Shown here in pieces: positions 1 through 10,086 of a DNA stretch of 54,664 nucleotides. Each line of letters opens with the position of its first letter. The stretch's first letter is position 1. A program made the translations under genes and the position numbers. The DNA is from an uncultured Pedosphaera sp. Lineage in GTDB: Bacteria > Verrucomicrobiota > Verrucomicrobiia > Limisphaerales > Pedosphaeraceae. Location of the stretch: positions 1-54,664 of the forward strand of contig CAIXFN010000016.1 in NCBI GenBank assembly GCA_903918755.1, read 5' to 3'. The notes under the pieces are model-generated. The model worked only from the letters and a program-made list of their open reading frames with translations, did not search any database and was not told the DNA's origin.

Positions 1-1
1 C

Positions 2-250
2 GGCTTCACCATCAACTACCGCTACCGCCAAACGGATTATCAAATTCGCATCACCCGCTTGGCGGCGGATGTCGCCGGTCCGGCGCAACTCTTATTGGAT
101 GGTCGGGAAATCCCCGGAAACTCCTTTCCCCTCCTCGATGACCATTTCGCGCATCAGGTCGAATACCGTGTTCCGGTGGAAACCACTCCTCCACCGGCTC
201 CGCCGGAACCGTCCCTCGCCCTCGCGCCTACTCTTCTTTCCGTCCCCTGA
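2..250 (+). CDS. C-terminal end of a GH94 / cyclic-glucan-synthase-like enzyme (partial)
   Basis: Only the last 82 codons are present; the gene enters from the left edge and stops with TGA at 248-250. The visible part contains YRYRQTDYQIRITR, then a LLLDGREIPG stretch and a PLLDDHFAHQVEY stretch, and ends in a proline-rich tail. The order 'YRY...Y.I.I', 'LDG' and 'PL.DD...H.V' matches my memory of the extreme C-terminus of very large GH94-type cyclic beta-1,2-glucan synthases and cellobiose-phosphorylase-like proteins. The catalytic parts lie outside the window, so the call rests on this tail alone. Another GH94 or GH36-type carbohydrate enzyme is possible. Confidence 0.5.
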   Translation, partial: GFTINYRYRQTDYQIRITRLAADVAGPAQLLLDGREIPGNSFPLLDDHFAHQVEYRVPVETTPPPAPPEPSLALAPTLLSVP

Positions 251-267
251 GCGCGCGCCGCGACGAA

Positions 268-1725
268 CTACGCGATCAATTCCTTCACCACCCGCCCATA
301 CAGGTCGGTCAACCGGTAATCCCGTCCCGAATGCCGGAACGTCAGCTTCTCGTGATCAAATCCCAGGAGTTGCAGGATGGTCGCGTGCAGGTCGTGCACG
401 TGCACTTTCTTCTCCACCGCCGCAAATCCATACTCATCCGTCGCGCCGTGCACATAGCCGCCCCGCGCCCCGCCGCCGGCCATCCACATGCTGAAACCAT
501 GATGATTATGGTCCCGCCCGTTCACGTGTCCCGCGTTGGAACCCGGCGTCGGCAATTCCACGGTGGGCGTGCGCCCAAATTCGCCGCCCCAAATCACCAA
601 AGTATCCTCCAGCATCCCCCGCTGCTTCAAATCCTTGAGCAAGGCCCCGATCCCCTGGTCGCAGTCCTTCGCCAACCGGCGGTGATTTACCTCGATGTCA
701 TCATGGCTGTCCCACGGCTGCCCCGCGCCATGCCAGATTTGCACAAAGCGCACCCCGCGCTCCAGCAACCGCCGCGCAATCAGCAACTGCCGCGCCTGCG
801 TCCCCGGACCATACATCGCCCGGATGGTCTCCGGCTCGCGACTGATGTCAAAAGCATCGCTGGCATCCATCTGCATCCGGTACGCCAGTTCAAACGAGGC
901 GATCCGCGCCTCCAATCCCGCATCTTCCTTGCGCTTCCGCAAATGTTCCTCATTGAGCCGCTGCAACAGGTCCAGTTGCTGGCGCTGTTCCGGCAACGAT
1001 GAGTAATCGCTTTTGATGTTCTCAATCAACTCCTCGATCTTTGTCTTCTCGGTGTTGATATACGTGCCCTGGTAAACCCCCGGCAGAAATCCCGACTGCC
1101 AGTTCTGCGATTCCTGGATTGGGTACCCGCCCGGGCACATCGCGATGAACCCCGGCAAATTCTGGTTCGTCGATCCCAACCCGTACGTCACCCACGACCC
1201 CATGCTCGGCCGGATTTGCCGCGCGTCCCCGCAATTCATCAGCAAGAGCGAAGGCTCATGATTCGGCACATCCGCCGTCATCGACCGGATCACGCAAATG
1301 TCATCAATGCTCTCCGCCACATGCGGAAACAACTCACTCACCTCAATCCCGCTCTGCCCGTATTTCTTGAACTTGTACGGCGAGGCAAAACCCGCTCCCG
1401 TTTTCCGTTCCGTGGGCAGCACCTCCATCGGCAGCGCCTTCCCGGCATACTTGGTCAACGCCGGCTTGGGATCAAAGGTATCGACATGCGACGGTCCGCC
1501 ATTGGCAAAAATGTGAATCACCCGGCGGGCCTTGCCGGGGAATTGCGGGGCTTTCGGCAGCAGCGGCGAAATGTAATTTTCCCCCGCCTGCGCCGTTGCC
1601 ACGCCTCCGCCCAGCTGCCCCATCAAACCCGCCAACCCCAGCGCGCCCATGCCCATGCCGCAACGCCGCAGGAAATCCCGCCGCGTCAACGCCAGATGCT
1701 CCGGATTAAATCGATGATGATTCAT
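268..1725 (-). CDS. DUF1501 family protein, Tat-exported
   Basis: A 485-residue protein read leftwards. I place the start at the ATG (complement of 1723-1725) because it gives a Tat signal: LTRRDFLRRCGMGMG followed by a Gly/Ala/Leu-rich segment. An upstream in-frame ATG at 1821 would put 32 uncharacteristic residues before it. The mature part has the family hallmark GGPSHVDTFDPKP about 60 residues downstream, then IRSMTADVPNHEP and, near the end, VIWGGEFGRTPT. DUF1501 proteins have an alkaline-phosphatase/sulfatase-like fold and are abundant in Planctomycetes and Verrucomicrobia. They usually sit beside a DUF1549/DUF1553 cytochrome-like gene, but none is present here. The exact substrate is unknown. 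Confidence 0.9.
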   Translation of the reverse strand: MNHHRFNPEHLALTRRDFLRRCGMGMGALGLAGLMGQLGGGVATAQAGENYISPLLPKAPQFPGKARRVIHIFANGGPSHVDTFDPKPALTKYAGKALPMEVLPTERKTGAGFASPYKFKKYGQSGIEVSELFPHVAESIDDICVIRSMTADVPNHEPSLLLMNCGDARQIRPSMGSWVTYGLGSTNQNLPGFIAMCPGGYPIQESQNWQSGFLPGVYQGTYINTEKTKIEELIENIKSDYSSLPEQRQQLDLLQRLNEEHLRKRKEDAGLEARIASFELAYRMQMDASDAFDISREPETIRAMYGPGTQARQLLIARRLLERGVRFVQIWHGAGQPWDSHDDIEVNHRRLAKDCDQGIGALLKDLKQRGMLEDTLVIWGGEFGRTPTVELPTPGSNAGHVNGRDHNHHGFSMWMAGGGARGGYVHGATDEYGFAAVEKKVHVHDLHATILQLLGFDHEKLTFRHSGRDYRLTDLYGRVVKELIA

Positions 1726-1855
1726 TGCTTGCTCAATAATACCCCGGCAGTACGCCCGATGCCAGACCACTTTCCGCCCCGTGCGGGCACCCCATTCTGA
1801 CGCCCAGCGCTCACTCACCATTCAATCTCCGCTCTCCCGCTGACCTTCCTCCAAC

Positions 1856-4456
1856 TCACGGCAGCAACAGATACACGGGCGCGCCCGCCTTCAACTCCAC
1901 CTCCACCCGCCCCTCCCGCACTACTAATTCACTCCGTTCACCCATCCCGTTCACCCGGGTGACCTGCCTCGCCTCCGTGGCCAGCGACACCCGTGCATCT
2001 TCCTTCGGACTCCACATCGCCACCGTCTCCCCCGCGCTGAGATCCCGTGGCGTAAAACGGAAGGCCAAAACCCCCGCGCCGGCCCCGGAAGTCACCACCG
2101 GCCCCGCCAGTTGCCGCCCCCGCAGCACCTCCGTCAGCGTGGCAAACGCCCGGTACGCCGGCTTCGGCGTGAAATCACTATAAACAATCCCCATCTGGTG
2201 CTCGAAATAGATCGGATCCTCCCCGTCGTTCTTGAAATCATACCAAAACGTCCGCGGTTCCACTCCCGACACAATCGCGCATAAATAACTCCGCGCGATC
2301 AACTCCGCCTGGGCCCGCAACGTCGTCGCCGCAAAATCCTGCCGCGCCGTGTGATGCGGCGTATGCGTCGCCCAGCCCATCTCCGTCAACCACACTGGAC
2401 GATGCTGCCCATCGGGCCGCAGAACCTGGTCGGACACCTTTTTCAAATCCGCGATAAAATCCCGATCCACCAAATGTGTGCGATACGGATGAATCGTTAG
2501 GATGTCGAAAGGCGCCTGCAATTCCAGCATCCGGTCAATGAATTTCCGGTCGATTCCCGCCGTTGAGAGCCCCAGCACCTGAGCCCCCGAATCAATCTCC
2601 TTGATCGCCGCATAACTCCGTTTGAGCAATTCCGCGTAAAGATCCTTCGGCCCTTGCCAGAAAAAAATGTTCGGCTCATTCCAGATTTCCCATTGGCGGA
2701 TGTCCCCGTGGTAACGCCGCACCATCGCCTGGAGATATCGCACATAATCATCGATCCCCTCCGTCGTGTACGGCTTGGTCCAACCCGTCCAATAACCAGC
2801 AATGGCATACACCGTAATCCCGTTGCGCCGCGCGCAAGCCACCAGGTTGTCATAATACGACCAGTCAAACTCCCCCCGCCGCGGTTCGATGCGCCCCCAG
2901 GAAAAATCCTCCCGCGTCCATTTCACCCCGGCGTCCCGCGCCATTTGCGCCGCCCGTTCCATCGCCGCCCGGCCGCCCGCATCCCCGCCATAACGATTCA
3001 AATACACCCCCATCCCAAACGGTGATTCCGGTTCCAACTGCGCATCCCCCGCCGCGATCGACCGAGCCACCCAGGCCGCCAGCGCCGGCGCCGTCTCCTG
3101 CCCTTTCATCTCCAGATTGACCTCCGCCTCCAAAAATTGGATCCCCGCCTTCGACTCAAAATTAAAGGACAACCCATGCTCCACCACCGCCCCGCCCGCC
3201 GGCACCGTGACCGCCTGCACCGCCTTGCACAATTCGTGTCCCTCCCAATCCCGCACCCGCCACTGCAACCTCCCCGACAGCGGCACATCCGTTAATCCTC
3301 GCACGCGTGCGACAAATTCCGGCCGCTCCCCCGGGTCCCGATTCGCCGCCACCAGCATGATCCGCTTATCCGGCGGACACACCGCTTCCACCACCAGTTC
3401 CCGCAACTCCAACGTCACGCCCGCAGCCCCCGTCCCTGCTCCCACTCCCAACCCGATTTCCCCCAAACGCAGCGGGCCATGCAGTTGCCCGTCATTTTCC
3501 CCACCCGACCAAGTCCAGCCCGGACCCGGCGGACCCTCCGTCACCAATTCCTGCTCCCCGTCCCCCGGCAACTCGCCCAAAATCTTTTGAAACGTCATGA
3601 AATGCGTGTGCAACACCAGCCGCACCGGATGCCCCGCCGCGTTACCCTTCACCCGCACACGCACCCGCAGCCGGTCCACGTTCCCTAACAACACATGATC
3701 CGGCACTCCCAGGGAAACCCACCGCGCTCCCGCCGAAAAATCCGCTGTCCAGGTCCGCCCCGCTAATTGGCTCGCCCCCCGATTCCCCTCGGACCGCAAC
3801 GACCACCCTTCCTCCGTCCCAAACCGGTACACCGGATACGCCACCCGCGCCACACTCGTGACCGCGTCCACCAACTCCAGATCATCAAACACCAACGCCC
3901 CGGTCGTCTGCGCCCCATGCTCCATCAACAGCGCCAACTGCGTGGGATGACCCCGCGGCTTCCCATCATTCGCCCCGCCCCAATGCACCGTCCAGTCGCT
4001 GAACGGAATCGTCACCCGCACCCAGCGACCCGCCGGACACTCCACCGGCTTTTGCAAAGTCTGGCCGCCCGCGTCCGTATAGCGAAATACGACCTCATTT
4101 CCCTCCGGCCGCTGGAGCCACAACCGCAACCCCCGCCCCTCCGACCCGTTGGTCCCCATGGCCACCGTCCCCGGCGGTCGCACCGCGGCCGCCACGTAAT
4201 TCCCACCGCCGGTAAAATCAAAAGTGAGCTTCCCCCCAAACCGCCCCGCATGCGCCGCGCCATTCTCCGCGCGCTCGAACCGCCCCTTTGCCCCGGGAAA
4301 CTCCGGCCCCTCCGAAAACCCCCACCGCTCCACCCGGAACCCGTCCTCAAAATCCTCCAAAACCAGTCCCCGCGACTCCGCCCCCTGCCCCGCCATCGCC
4401 AACCGAAATAAAATCAACATCCCCCCCACCCAGCCCCAAATCCGCGCCGTGTTCAT
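1856..4456 (-). CDS. Secreted clan GH-A glycoside hydrolase with N-terminal carbohydrate-binding-like region
   Basis: An 866-residue secreted protein. The chosen ATG (complement of 4454-4456) gives a signal peptide (WGWVGGMLILFRLAMA); a longer frame to 4558 lacks one. The first ~470 residues are beta-rich and include two jelly-roll-like segments with phrases such as LVFDDLELVDAV, suggesting carbohydrate-binding modules. The C-terminal part is a TIM-barrel glycosidase of the GH39/GH5/GH42-like type. WEIWNEPN carries the probable acid/base Glu594 and WLTEMGW the probable nucleophile Glu692, about 98 residues apart as in clan GH-A retaining enzymes. It probably cleaves an external polysaccharide. 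It lies 130 bp upstream of the DUF1501 gene on the same strand. The exact GH family cannot be settled by eye. Confidence 0.85.
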   Translation of the reverse strand: MNTARIWGWVGGMLILFRLAMAGQGAESRGLVLEDFEDGFRVERWGFSEGPEFPGAKGRFERAENGAAHAGRFGGKLTFDFTGGGNYVAAAVRPPGTVAMGTNGSEGRGLRLWLQRPEGNEVVFRYTDAGGQTLQKPVECPAGRWVRVTIPFSDWTVHWGGANDGKPRGHPTQLALLMEHGAQTTGALVFDDLELVDAVTSVARVAYPVYRFGTEEGWSLRSEGNRGASQLAGRTWTADFSAGARWVSLGVPDHVLLGNVDRLRVRVRVKGNAAGHPVRLVLHTHFMTFQKILGELPGDGEQELVTEGPPGPGWTWSGGENDGQLHGPLRLGEIGLGVGAGTGAAGVTLELRELVVEAVCPPDKRIMLVAANRDPGERPEFVARVRGLTDVPLSGRLQWRVRDWEGHELCKAVQAVTVPAGGAVVEHGLSFNFESKAGIQFLEAEVNLEMKGQETAPALAAWVARSIAAGDAQLEPESPFGMGVYLNRYGGDAGGRAAMERAAQMARDAGVKWTREDFSWGRIEPRRGEFDWSYYDNLVACARRNGITVYAIAGYWTGWTKPYTTEGIDDYVRYLQAMVRRYHGDIRQWEIWNEPNIFFWQGPKDLYAELLKRSYAAIKEIDSGAQVLGLSTAGIDRKFIDRMLELQAPFDILTIHPYRTHLVDRDFIADLKKVSDQVLRPDGQHRPVWLTEMGWATHTPHHTARQDFAATTLRAQAELIARSYLCAIVSGVEPRTFWYDFKNDGEDPIYFEHQMGIVYSDFTPKPAYRAFATLTEVLRGRQLAGPVVTSGAGAGVLAFRFTPRDLSAGETVAMWSPKEDARVSLATEARQVTRVNGMGERSELVVREGRVEVELKAGAPVYLLLP

Positions 4457-4714
4457 ACCCCCGACGCTATGCCTCCCACCCCGCCCCGTCAATCCCCACC
4501 AAATTGTAGCAGCCGACGACATTCCCAAACCTCGAAGAGGTTTCGACACATAGCCCAAGGTTGCGAGGCACGAGCTACCTTGTGTTTACAGCAACAAAAT
4601 CCGCAACGCAGCGGGTTGTGGTAAACATTGATTCCACAGGACCACCATGCGCCCCCACCACCAAACCACACTTGCCCATTCACCAAAACCGTACGATTAT
4701 CAATCTCAACAATC

Positions 4715-5782
4715 ATGCTTGGCCACATCAAAACGCTGAGGTCAAAACACTGGCGCCTGCTTCTGCTCGCCCTGCTCTTCTCACCCCTTGCGGTGTTGGC
4801 GGATCAGGTGCTGATTAAGGTCGGAATGGATACGGCAACCGCAGCCCAACTCCTCGTTCGAAACGGCGGATGGGACATGACCGACACCATGGAGTTGATT
4901 GAACCGAAGGGCAGATGGCTGGACGTAGGCCTTTATTGGTGGTTTCGGGATTTCGACGCTGTCATCACTGTGACCGCGGTGCAGCGCAAAATCACTCAGA
5001 TGACCTTTTGGTCCAAAGCGGACTTTGTGGAGGGCAAGGTGCACCGGGCGAAAACGGAACATAAAATCTCCACCATAACGCTTGATACCAAGTCGAAGAA
5101 GATCAGGGTCTCAATAATCGACCCACCGGTCATGCGACTTGTAAACAAAGGCGGTCAGCGTCAAATTGAGAAAACACCGGCCATTCAGACCATATTTGGC
5201 GACGATGCTGAGCTAACCTCCCAGGAAGTGAGTGACGTGCTTTCACTGGCCCGGCAGTGCGGCATTCGCAAACCTGCCGAGGTTCGAACTTTTCATTATA
5301 TTATCCAAGGAGGCGCGGGTGTGACGGTCAAAGGCGTGGAACGAATTCAGGGGGCCAACATTACCTTTGATGCAATAACGATTCGCAATACCGGTTGGAG
5401 CGAGGATACATTATCCGGTGAAGCAAAGCGGGTAGGCTCATTCTGGGCGGAGCCAGACCAATTGTACATCACTCATATCCGACTGCACACTTTCCGTGGT
5501 GAAAAAATCCGGGTCGAACTGGAAGATGACACCCCGGCGGAATTTGCCGATCAGGTTATTTCCGCAATGGCCGCCCGGAAATATCGCTTTCCTGACGAAA
5601 AACGTGCTTTCGATTTTGTTCGCCAGGAAATGGAGGAATTGGTGCAACTAAAACCGAATGGATTGTCGAAATGGGTGGACGGAAAGGCCGTGCTGCATTT
5701 CCAAGGCATACCGACTGAACTGACCTTTCGTTTCGAACACGGGGAGGTCATTTTCGAGTCCATAATTCGCGTTGTCGGCTAA
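4715..5782 (+). CDS. Secreted protein of unknown function
   Basis: I do not recognise this 355-residue protein. The start at ATG 4715 is preferred because it gives a basic N-terminus and hydrophobic core (WRLLLLALLFSPLAVLA) with a plausible signal peptidase site before DQVLIKVG. The frame stays open back to 4628, but those residues are proline-rich and not signal-like. The mature part is soluble and alternates beta-like stretches with charged segments; it has no cysteine cluster or obvious catalytic motif. It is transcribed divergently from the glycosidase on its left, across a 258-bp gap. That gap carries an AATTGTAGCAGCCGA sequence (4502-4516) also found at 9266. Confidence 0.7.
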   Translation: MLGHIKTLRSKHWRLLLLALLFSPLAVLADQVLIKVGMDTATAAQLLVRNGGWDMTDTMELIEPKGRWLDVGLYWWFRDFDAVITVTAVQRKITQMTFWSKADFVEGKVHRAKTEHKISTITLDTKSKKIRVSIIDPPVMRLVNKGGQRQIEKTPAIQTIFGDDAELTSQEVSDVLSLARQCGIRKPAEVRTFHYIIQGGAGVTVKGVERIQGANITFDAITIRNTGWSEDTLSGEAKRVGSFWAEPDQLYITHIRLHTFRGEKIRVELEDDTPAEFADQVISAMAARKYRFPDEKRAFDFVRQEMEELVQLKPNGLSKWVDGKAVLHFQGIPTELTFRFEHGEVIFESIIRVVG

Positions 5783-6013
5783 CCCCTCGCCCATCTATGC
5801 AGCCCCGCAGCCCACGCGCCTCCACCGCTCCAAGAACGCCCCTTTTTCCCTTTTGCGGCATTTTGCGACTTTTCGCGGCTAAACCTCCTTCCCCTCTTCG
5901 CGGCCTTCAACCGACTGCGTCAGGATGCTTAATTCCCTTGCTATTTTCCCGGATGGGTCTCTAATGCCTCCGCCTTCGCAGCAGAAGGCGGGTCTTCGAG
6001 TTCACGCAAATCT

Positions 6014-9000
6014 ATGAAACGCATCTTCTTTGCCGGTCTGCTGGTCATCCTGGGCACCCTCAGCCTGCAGGCGGCGACCTTCACCATCACCCCCAACACC
6101 GTCAGCAACAATTATGGCGGGCTCATCACCATTCAGATGAGCGGCCTGCCCGCCGGGGAGACGGTGCAGGTGGCGCAGTACTTTGACATGAACAACAACG
6201 GCGTCATTGATGCGGCGGACGAAGGGGTGCGTTTTGAGACGGTCACGGATGGCCACGTCAAAACCATCGCCGGCATGGCCAATCCCCTCGCGTTCAGCGA
6301 TGTGGATGGCGCCACGAACGGCGCCATCACTGCCACCATGCTTTTTCCCGCCGCGCCGGACAGCGCGCACGGCATCGGCAATTATTTTTTCCGAATTAGC
6401 AGCCCCGCCAATCACTTCGCCGCAACGAACCTCCTCTTCACGGTCACCCTCCCGGCCTACTTGCAAAGAGTGCAGGGCACCGTCAAGAACAACTCCACGA
6501 ACGTTCCCTTCGCCATCGTGGCCTTGACCCAGCCGACCTCCGGCGGCGACACCCGGATCATCGTTGGCAAAACGGCGGATGCGAGCGGCAATTATTCGCT
6601 CCCGGCCCCTCCCGGCAACTATCACGTCCTGGCTTTTCGACCCGGTTACGTGGGGGATTACAACACGTTCCCGAGCGTCAGCCTGGCGCCCAACGCCACC
6701 ATCACGACCAACCTGTCCCTCATCGCGGCCGACAGCCTGCTGAGCGGTTCCCTCGTGGAGAGCACCAACACCACTGTGCGGGTGCTGCCGATGGGCAATT
6801 TGCTGGCGTTTTCCACGAACCTCCTCATCACCATCGCCCCGGCCGACAGCAACGGCAATTTCGCCATTCCCGTGACTTCCGGGAATATCTGGTCCATCCG
6901 GCCCCTGGTGCAAAGTGTTCTGCCCCAAGGCTACCTGGCGGTGGAACAAGGGAACGAGGTGCGTTATCAAACCTTTACCGGGCCGGTGAACAACGCCCTG
7001 ATCAAACTCAAACACGCCACGGCGGTGCTGTTCGGGAAGGTGAAAGACAATCACAGCAACGGCATTCCGGCGATCGGCCTGGGGGCCAATGCGGACGGCG
7101 GGCAATACGACGGCGCGGCGGTGAGCGACGGCAATGGCAACTTCTTCATGGCGCTGGATGGCGGCGGCGGGTTCATCGAGGTGGCCAACCTCGGCGACGC
7201 GCCCGCCAACAATTACCTGTGGACCGGCACGTATTTTTACGTCACCGACGGCCAGGCCCTGAATGTGGATGTGTCGGGAACCATCGCCACCGCGCACTAT
7301 CGGGCCCACATCATCGACGACCATGGCGCGGGGGTTCCGAACCTGTTCTGCTTCGCGAATTCCAACACCGGCACTACCACCGGCACCACGGATGCCAACG
7401 GTTACCTGGATCTGCCGGTTTTTGCCAGCACCTGGCAACTGCTGGGACTCCAGACCATCGCTTATCCCACTCTGGTTTTTCCCGATGTGCCGCCCTTCAC
7501 CATCGTGGATGGAGTCAATCTCACCAATGTCATCATCGCCCGAACCGTCACCGGCCAGATTTCCGGCCATGTCCGCAACTCCTTGAACGTGGGCATTCCC
7601 CATCTTTCCGTCATGGTCACCAACCGTGTGGCGGGGACGAATTTCGTGCTCGGAGCCACCACCGACTCGGCTGGCTATTATGCCGTCAATGTTTTCGACA
7701 GTACTTGGAATGTCAGCCTGGATCCCTACGGCTTGCAAAGCGCCGGCTATGCCCCGGTTGCTCCCCTGAATGTCCCGGTGCCGCCCGCCAACGCCATTGC
7801 CAATTTTACTCCGGGCGCCATTCCCCCGCCCCAGATCCTCACCCTGAGCCTGCCGGATTCGGTGCTCGGGAATTATTACGACGCTGAACTCGATGCCACC
7901 AACGGGGTGCCGGCGCTGATCTGGACCCTGGATTCCGGCACGCTTCCCGGTGGCCTCACCCTGGACAATTATAACGTCGGACTGATCTCGGGGCTGATTA
8001 CCAACTTCGGCCTGTTCCATTTCACCGTCCGCGTCACGGACGCCAAAGGGCAGTCCTCCACGCAGGCTTTGTCCATCAATGTGCGGCAGACGGCACCGGG
8101 TCCGCTGACGATCATCAACACGTTCCTGCCGAACGGCGCGCAGGGCTGCGCTTATACAAACCAAATACTGGCCAGCGGGGGCCAGCCGCCCTACTCCTGG
8201 GCCCTGGCGCCAGGATCCGACGCCCTGCCGACGGGACTGAACCTGGGCACCGACGGAACCGTCGCGGGCCTGCCCACCAGCGCGACTTTTGCCAATCTCA
8301 TCGTGGCCGTCAGCGATTCGGCGGGCGGTTATGCTACCCAGACTGTATCCTTGGATATCAACAACTCCCTGGAAGTGTTCCCGGGACCGCTGTCCGGCGG
8401 CACCGTGGGCTCGAATTACTTTGGTGGCTTATACGCCAGCGGCGGCCAGCAACTGCAAACCTGGACCATCCTTTCCGGTTCGCTGCCCCCTGGTCTGACA
8501 CTCGACCCGACCAGCGGCAACATCACTGGAACCCCCACGAATGTGGGAAGCTACAATTTCACCGCCCAGGTGGATGACGGGTGCGCGACCACCAACCTGG
8601 CCACCTCCATCACCATTTACACATCGCCGAGCATCACGACGACCGTGCTGCCGGTCGCCGTCCCCGGATCCTTTTACAGTTTTCAACTGCTCGCCACGGG
8701 CGGTTTGCCGCCTTATTCGTTTTTCACCGCGGACCCGTTGCCCTCCTCCCTGCAAATGGATTACACCGGCCTGATCTCCGGACCGGATTATTCGCCTAGC
8801 ACGAACGTTTTCGTGACGACAGTTTATGATTCTCTGGGCACGATGGGAACCGCCACCTTGACCCTGATCTCCAGTTCCGAACCGGTCCAACCGCAATTGG
8901 ATCTTCCCACGATGGATGCCCCCGGCCAATTCAGCTTCCGGGTCACGGGCGTCACCGGGCAAAGCTACACCGCCCAGTACTCCGGCGATCTGGCCACCTG

Positions 9001-9097
9001 GACGGACCTGTACACCACCAACGCGCCGGCCCCGCAGTTTCTCATCACCGACACAAATGCCCTGGACAACCGCTTTTACCGCGTGCGGGTGAACTGA
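6014..9097 (+). CDS. Large secreted repeat protein with carboxypeptidase-regulatory-like and putative Ig (He_PIG) domains
   Basis: A 1027-residue protein with a clear signal peptide (MKRIFFAGLLVILGTLSLQA). Residues ~25-150 form an all-beta opening domain. Several carboxypeptidase-regulatory-like units follow, with 'G.V.....G.P...V......G...T..A.G.Y' patterns around residues 150-600 (for example ADASGNYSLPAPPGNYHVL). From ~610 to ~960 there are four He_PIG-type units with GGLPPYS/GGQPPYSW and LPTGL/LPPGLTLDPTSGNITGTP phrases. The C-terminus, YTAQYSGDLATWTDL...NRFYRVRVN, is the short terminal module common on secreted verrucomicrobial proteins. It is likely a surface or extracellular adhesion/structural protein; no catalytic motif was seen. 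Long open frames on the opposite strand here are shadows. Confidence 0.85.
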   Translation: MKRIFFAGLLVILGTLSLQAATFTITPNTVSNNYGGLITIQMSGLPAGETVQVAQYFDMNNNGVIDAADEGVRFETVTDGHVKTIAGMANPLAFSDVDGATNGAITATMLFPAAPDSAHGIGNYFFRISSPANHFAATNLLFTVTLPAYLQRVQGTVKNNSTNVPFAIVALTQPTSGGDTRIIVGKTADASGNYSLPAPPGNYHVLAFRPGYVGDYNTFPSVSLAPNATITTNLSLIAADSLLSGSLVESTNTTVRVLPMGNLLAFSTNLLITIAPADSNGNFAIPVTSGNIWSIRPLVQSVLPQGYLAVEQGNEVRYQTFTGPVNNALIKLKHATAVLFGKVKDNHSNGIPAIGLGANADGGQYDGAAVSDGNGNFFMALDGGGGFIEVANLGDAPANNYLWTGTYFYVTDGQALNVDVSGTIATAHYRAHIIDDHGAGVPNLFCFANSNTGTTTGTTDANGYLDLPVFASTWQLLGLQTIAYPTLVFPDVPPFTIVDGVNLTNVIIARTVTGQISGHVRNSLNVGIPHLSVMVTNRVAGTNFVLGATTDSAGYYAVNVFDSTWNVSLDPYGLQSAGYAPVAPLNVPVPPANAIANFTPGAIPPPQILTLSLPDSVLGNYYDAELDATNGVPALIWTLDSGTLPGGLTLDNYNVGLISGLITNFGLFHFTVRVTDAKGQSSTQALSINVRQTAPGPLTIINTFLPNGAQGCAYTNQILASGGQPPYSWALAPGSDALPTGLNLGTDGTVAGLPTSATFANLIVAVSDSAGGYATQTVSLDINNSLEVFPGPLSGGTVGSNYFGGLYASGGQQLQTWTILSGSLPPGLTLDPTSGNITGTPTNVGSYNFTAQVDDGCATTNLATSITIYTSPSITTTVLPVAVPGSFYSFQLLATGGLPPYSFFTADPLPSSLQMDYTGLISGPDYSPSTNVFVTTVYDSLGTMGTATLTLISSSEPVQPQLDLPTMDAPGQFSFRVTGVTGQSYTAQYSGDLATWTDLYTTNAPAPQFLITDTNALDNRFYRVRVN

Positions 9098-9263
9098 GGC
9101 GGGGCGCGATCTGGCAAACCGGCTCTCCGGCCGAATTCGGCACCCGGGAAGTTGCAAGCCGGTGAACATAGGGGATTGGTCGAGCGGTAGACCACGCCGG
9201 ATTGCCGCGCCCCCCCCGGACGAAACAAACACGGACCGAGCGCCCACCGACCACCGCAATTCA

Positions 9264-9453
9264 TTAATTGTAGCAGCCGAGGTGACGAGGCTCTGAAATT
9301 GCCCGTTCCTGATCTTCACGGCTGCGAAACTGGATTAAGTGTCCGGCCGGTTCGACAGGCTCACCGACCACGTTTTCGACTGGCTCACCGACCAGGGAGG
9401 TGCTGGAAGAATTGGAAAAGTCAGAGCCTCGTCACCTCGGCACCTACAATTAA
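9264..9453. repeat. 33-bp inverted repeats flanking ~124 bp (MITE-like palindrome)
   Basis: The arm at 9264-9296 (TTAATTGTAGCAGCCGAGGT...) is repeated in inverse at 9421-9453 with two mismatches over 33 bases. A related sequence lies at 4502-4516, and decayed arms recur in the adjoining array at 9617-9648 and 9917-9946. The element has no coding capacity of its own. It could be a non-autonomous mobile element or a structured intergenic repeat. Confidence 0.65.
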
Positions 9454-10015
9454 TTGGGCTAGCGCGCCTGCTGGGAGGTTTCTGGTCCCCGCAGGTGGTT
9501 TTGCGGAAGTTGGATTAAGTGTCCGGGACCTGGCGCGGGAGGGCCGGTTCGATGGGCTCACCGACCACGTTTTCGACGGGCTCACCGACCGGGGCGGTGG
9601 GGGAAAAGGGGAAATGTCAGAGCTTCGTTACCTCATCTCCTACAATTGAATGGGCTGGCGCGCCGGTCGGGGGGTTCTGGTCCCGGCAGGTGGTTTTGCG
9701 GAAGTTGGATTAAGTGTCCGGGACCTGGACGCGGGAGGGCCGGTTTGACAGGCTCACCAACCACGTTTTCGACGGGCTCACCGACCGGGGCGGTGGGGGA
9801 AAAGGGGAAATGTCAGAGCCTCCCTGCTTCCGCCGTCGCCAGAGCGGCTATGGCGGACAGGTCGCTGGAAGCTACGCAGGGCAGGCCGTCACCCTCCTAC
9901 GCTGGAGCAGCTTCGGAGAGTAGGCCTCGTCTACTACAATTAATTGGGCGGGCGGCACGCCTGCCGGGAGGTGCCAGGTCCCGGCAGGCGGTTTTCGGAG
10001 CTTGAGATGTCAAAG
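9331..10015. repeat. ~195-bp tandem repeat array, intergenic
   Basis: Three and a half imperfect units fill the gap between two genes. Landmarks recur in order: TGGATTAAGTGTCCG at 9331, 9511 and 9706; a core of TTCGACAGGCTCACCGACC, CACGTTTTCGA and GGCTCACCGACC; GGGGAAATGTCAGAGC; then TACAATTAATTGGG. TCAGAGC lies at 9421, 9617 and 9812, giving steps of 196 and 195 bp. A partial unit ends near 10015. Short open frames inside it are repeat-derived, not genes. The same core continues at 10126-10157 inside the neighbouring gene. Confidence 0.85.
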
Positions 10016-10086
10016 AGCGAGCCCTGCCATCTTTGGTGGCGGGGCGCAAATTGGGAGGATGGGGTGCTATTTGGCCGAGGGAGTGG

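Noticed and set aside
6002-8164. A 720-codon open frame on the minus strand inside the secreted repeat protein.
   Set aside because: It has a biased, repetitive composition and no recognisable domain. The plus-strand frame has a signal peptide and ordered domains over the same bases.
9174-9197. A tRNA-like D-arm (TGGTCGAGCGGTAGACCA).
   Set aside because: There is no anticodon arm, T-arm or acceptor stem around it; it is a short palindrome only.
9264-10015. Possible CRISPR array, because of regular repeats.
   Set aside because: Units are ~195 bp with similarity throughout, not short identical repeats with unique spacers, and no cas genes are nearby.
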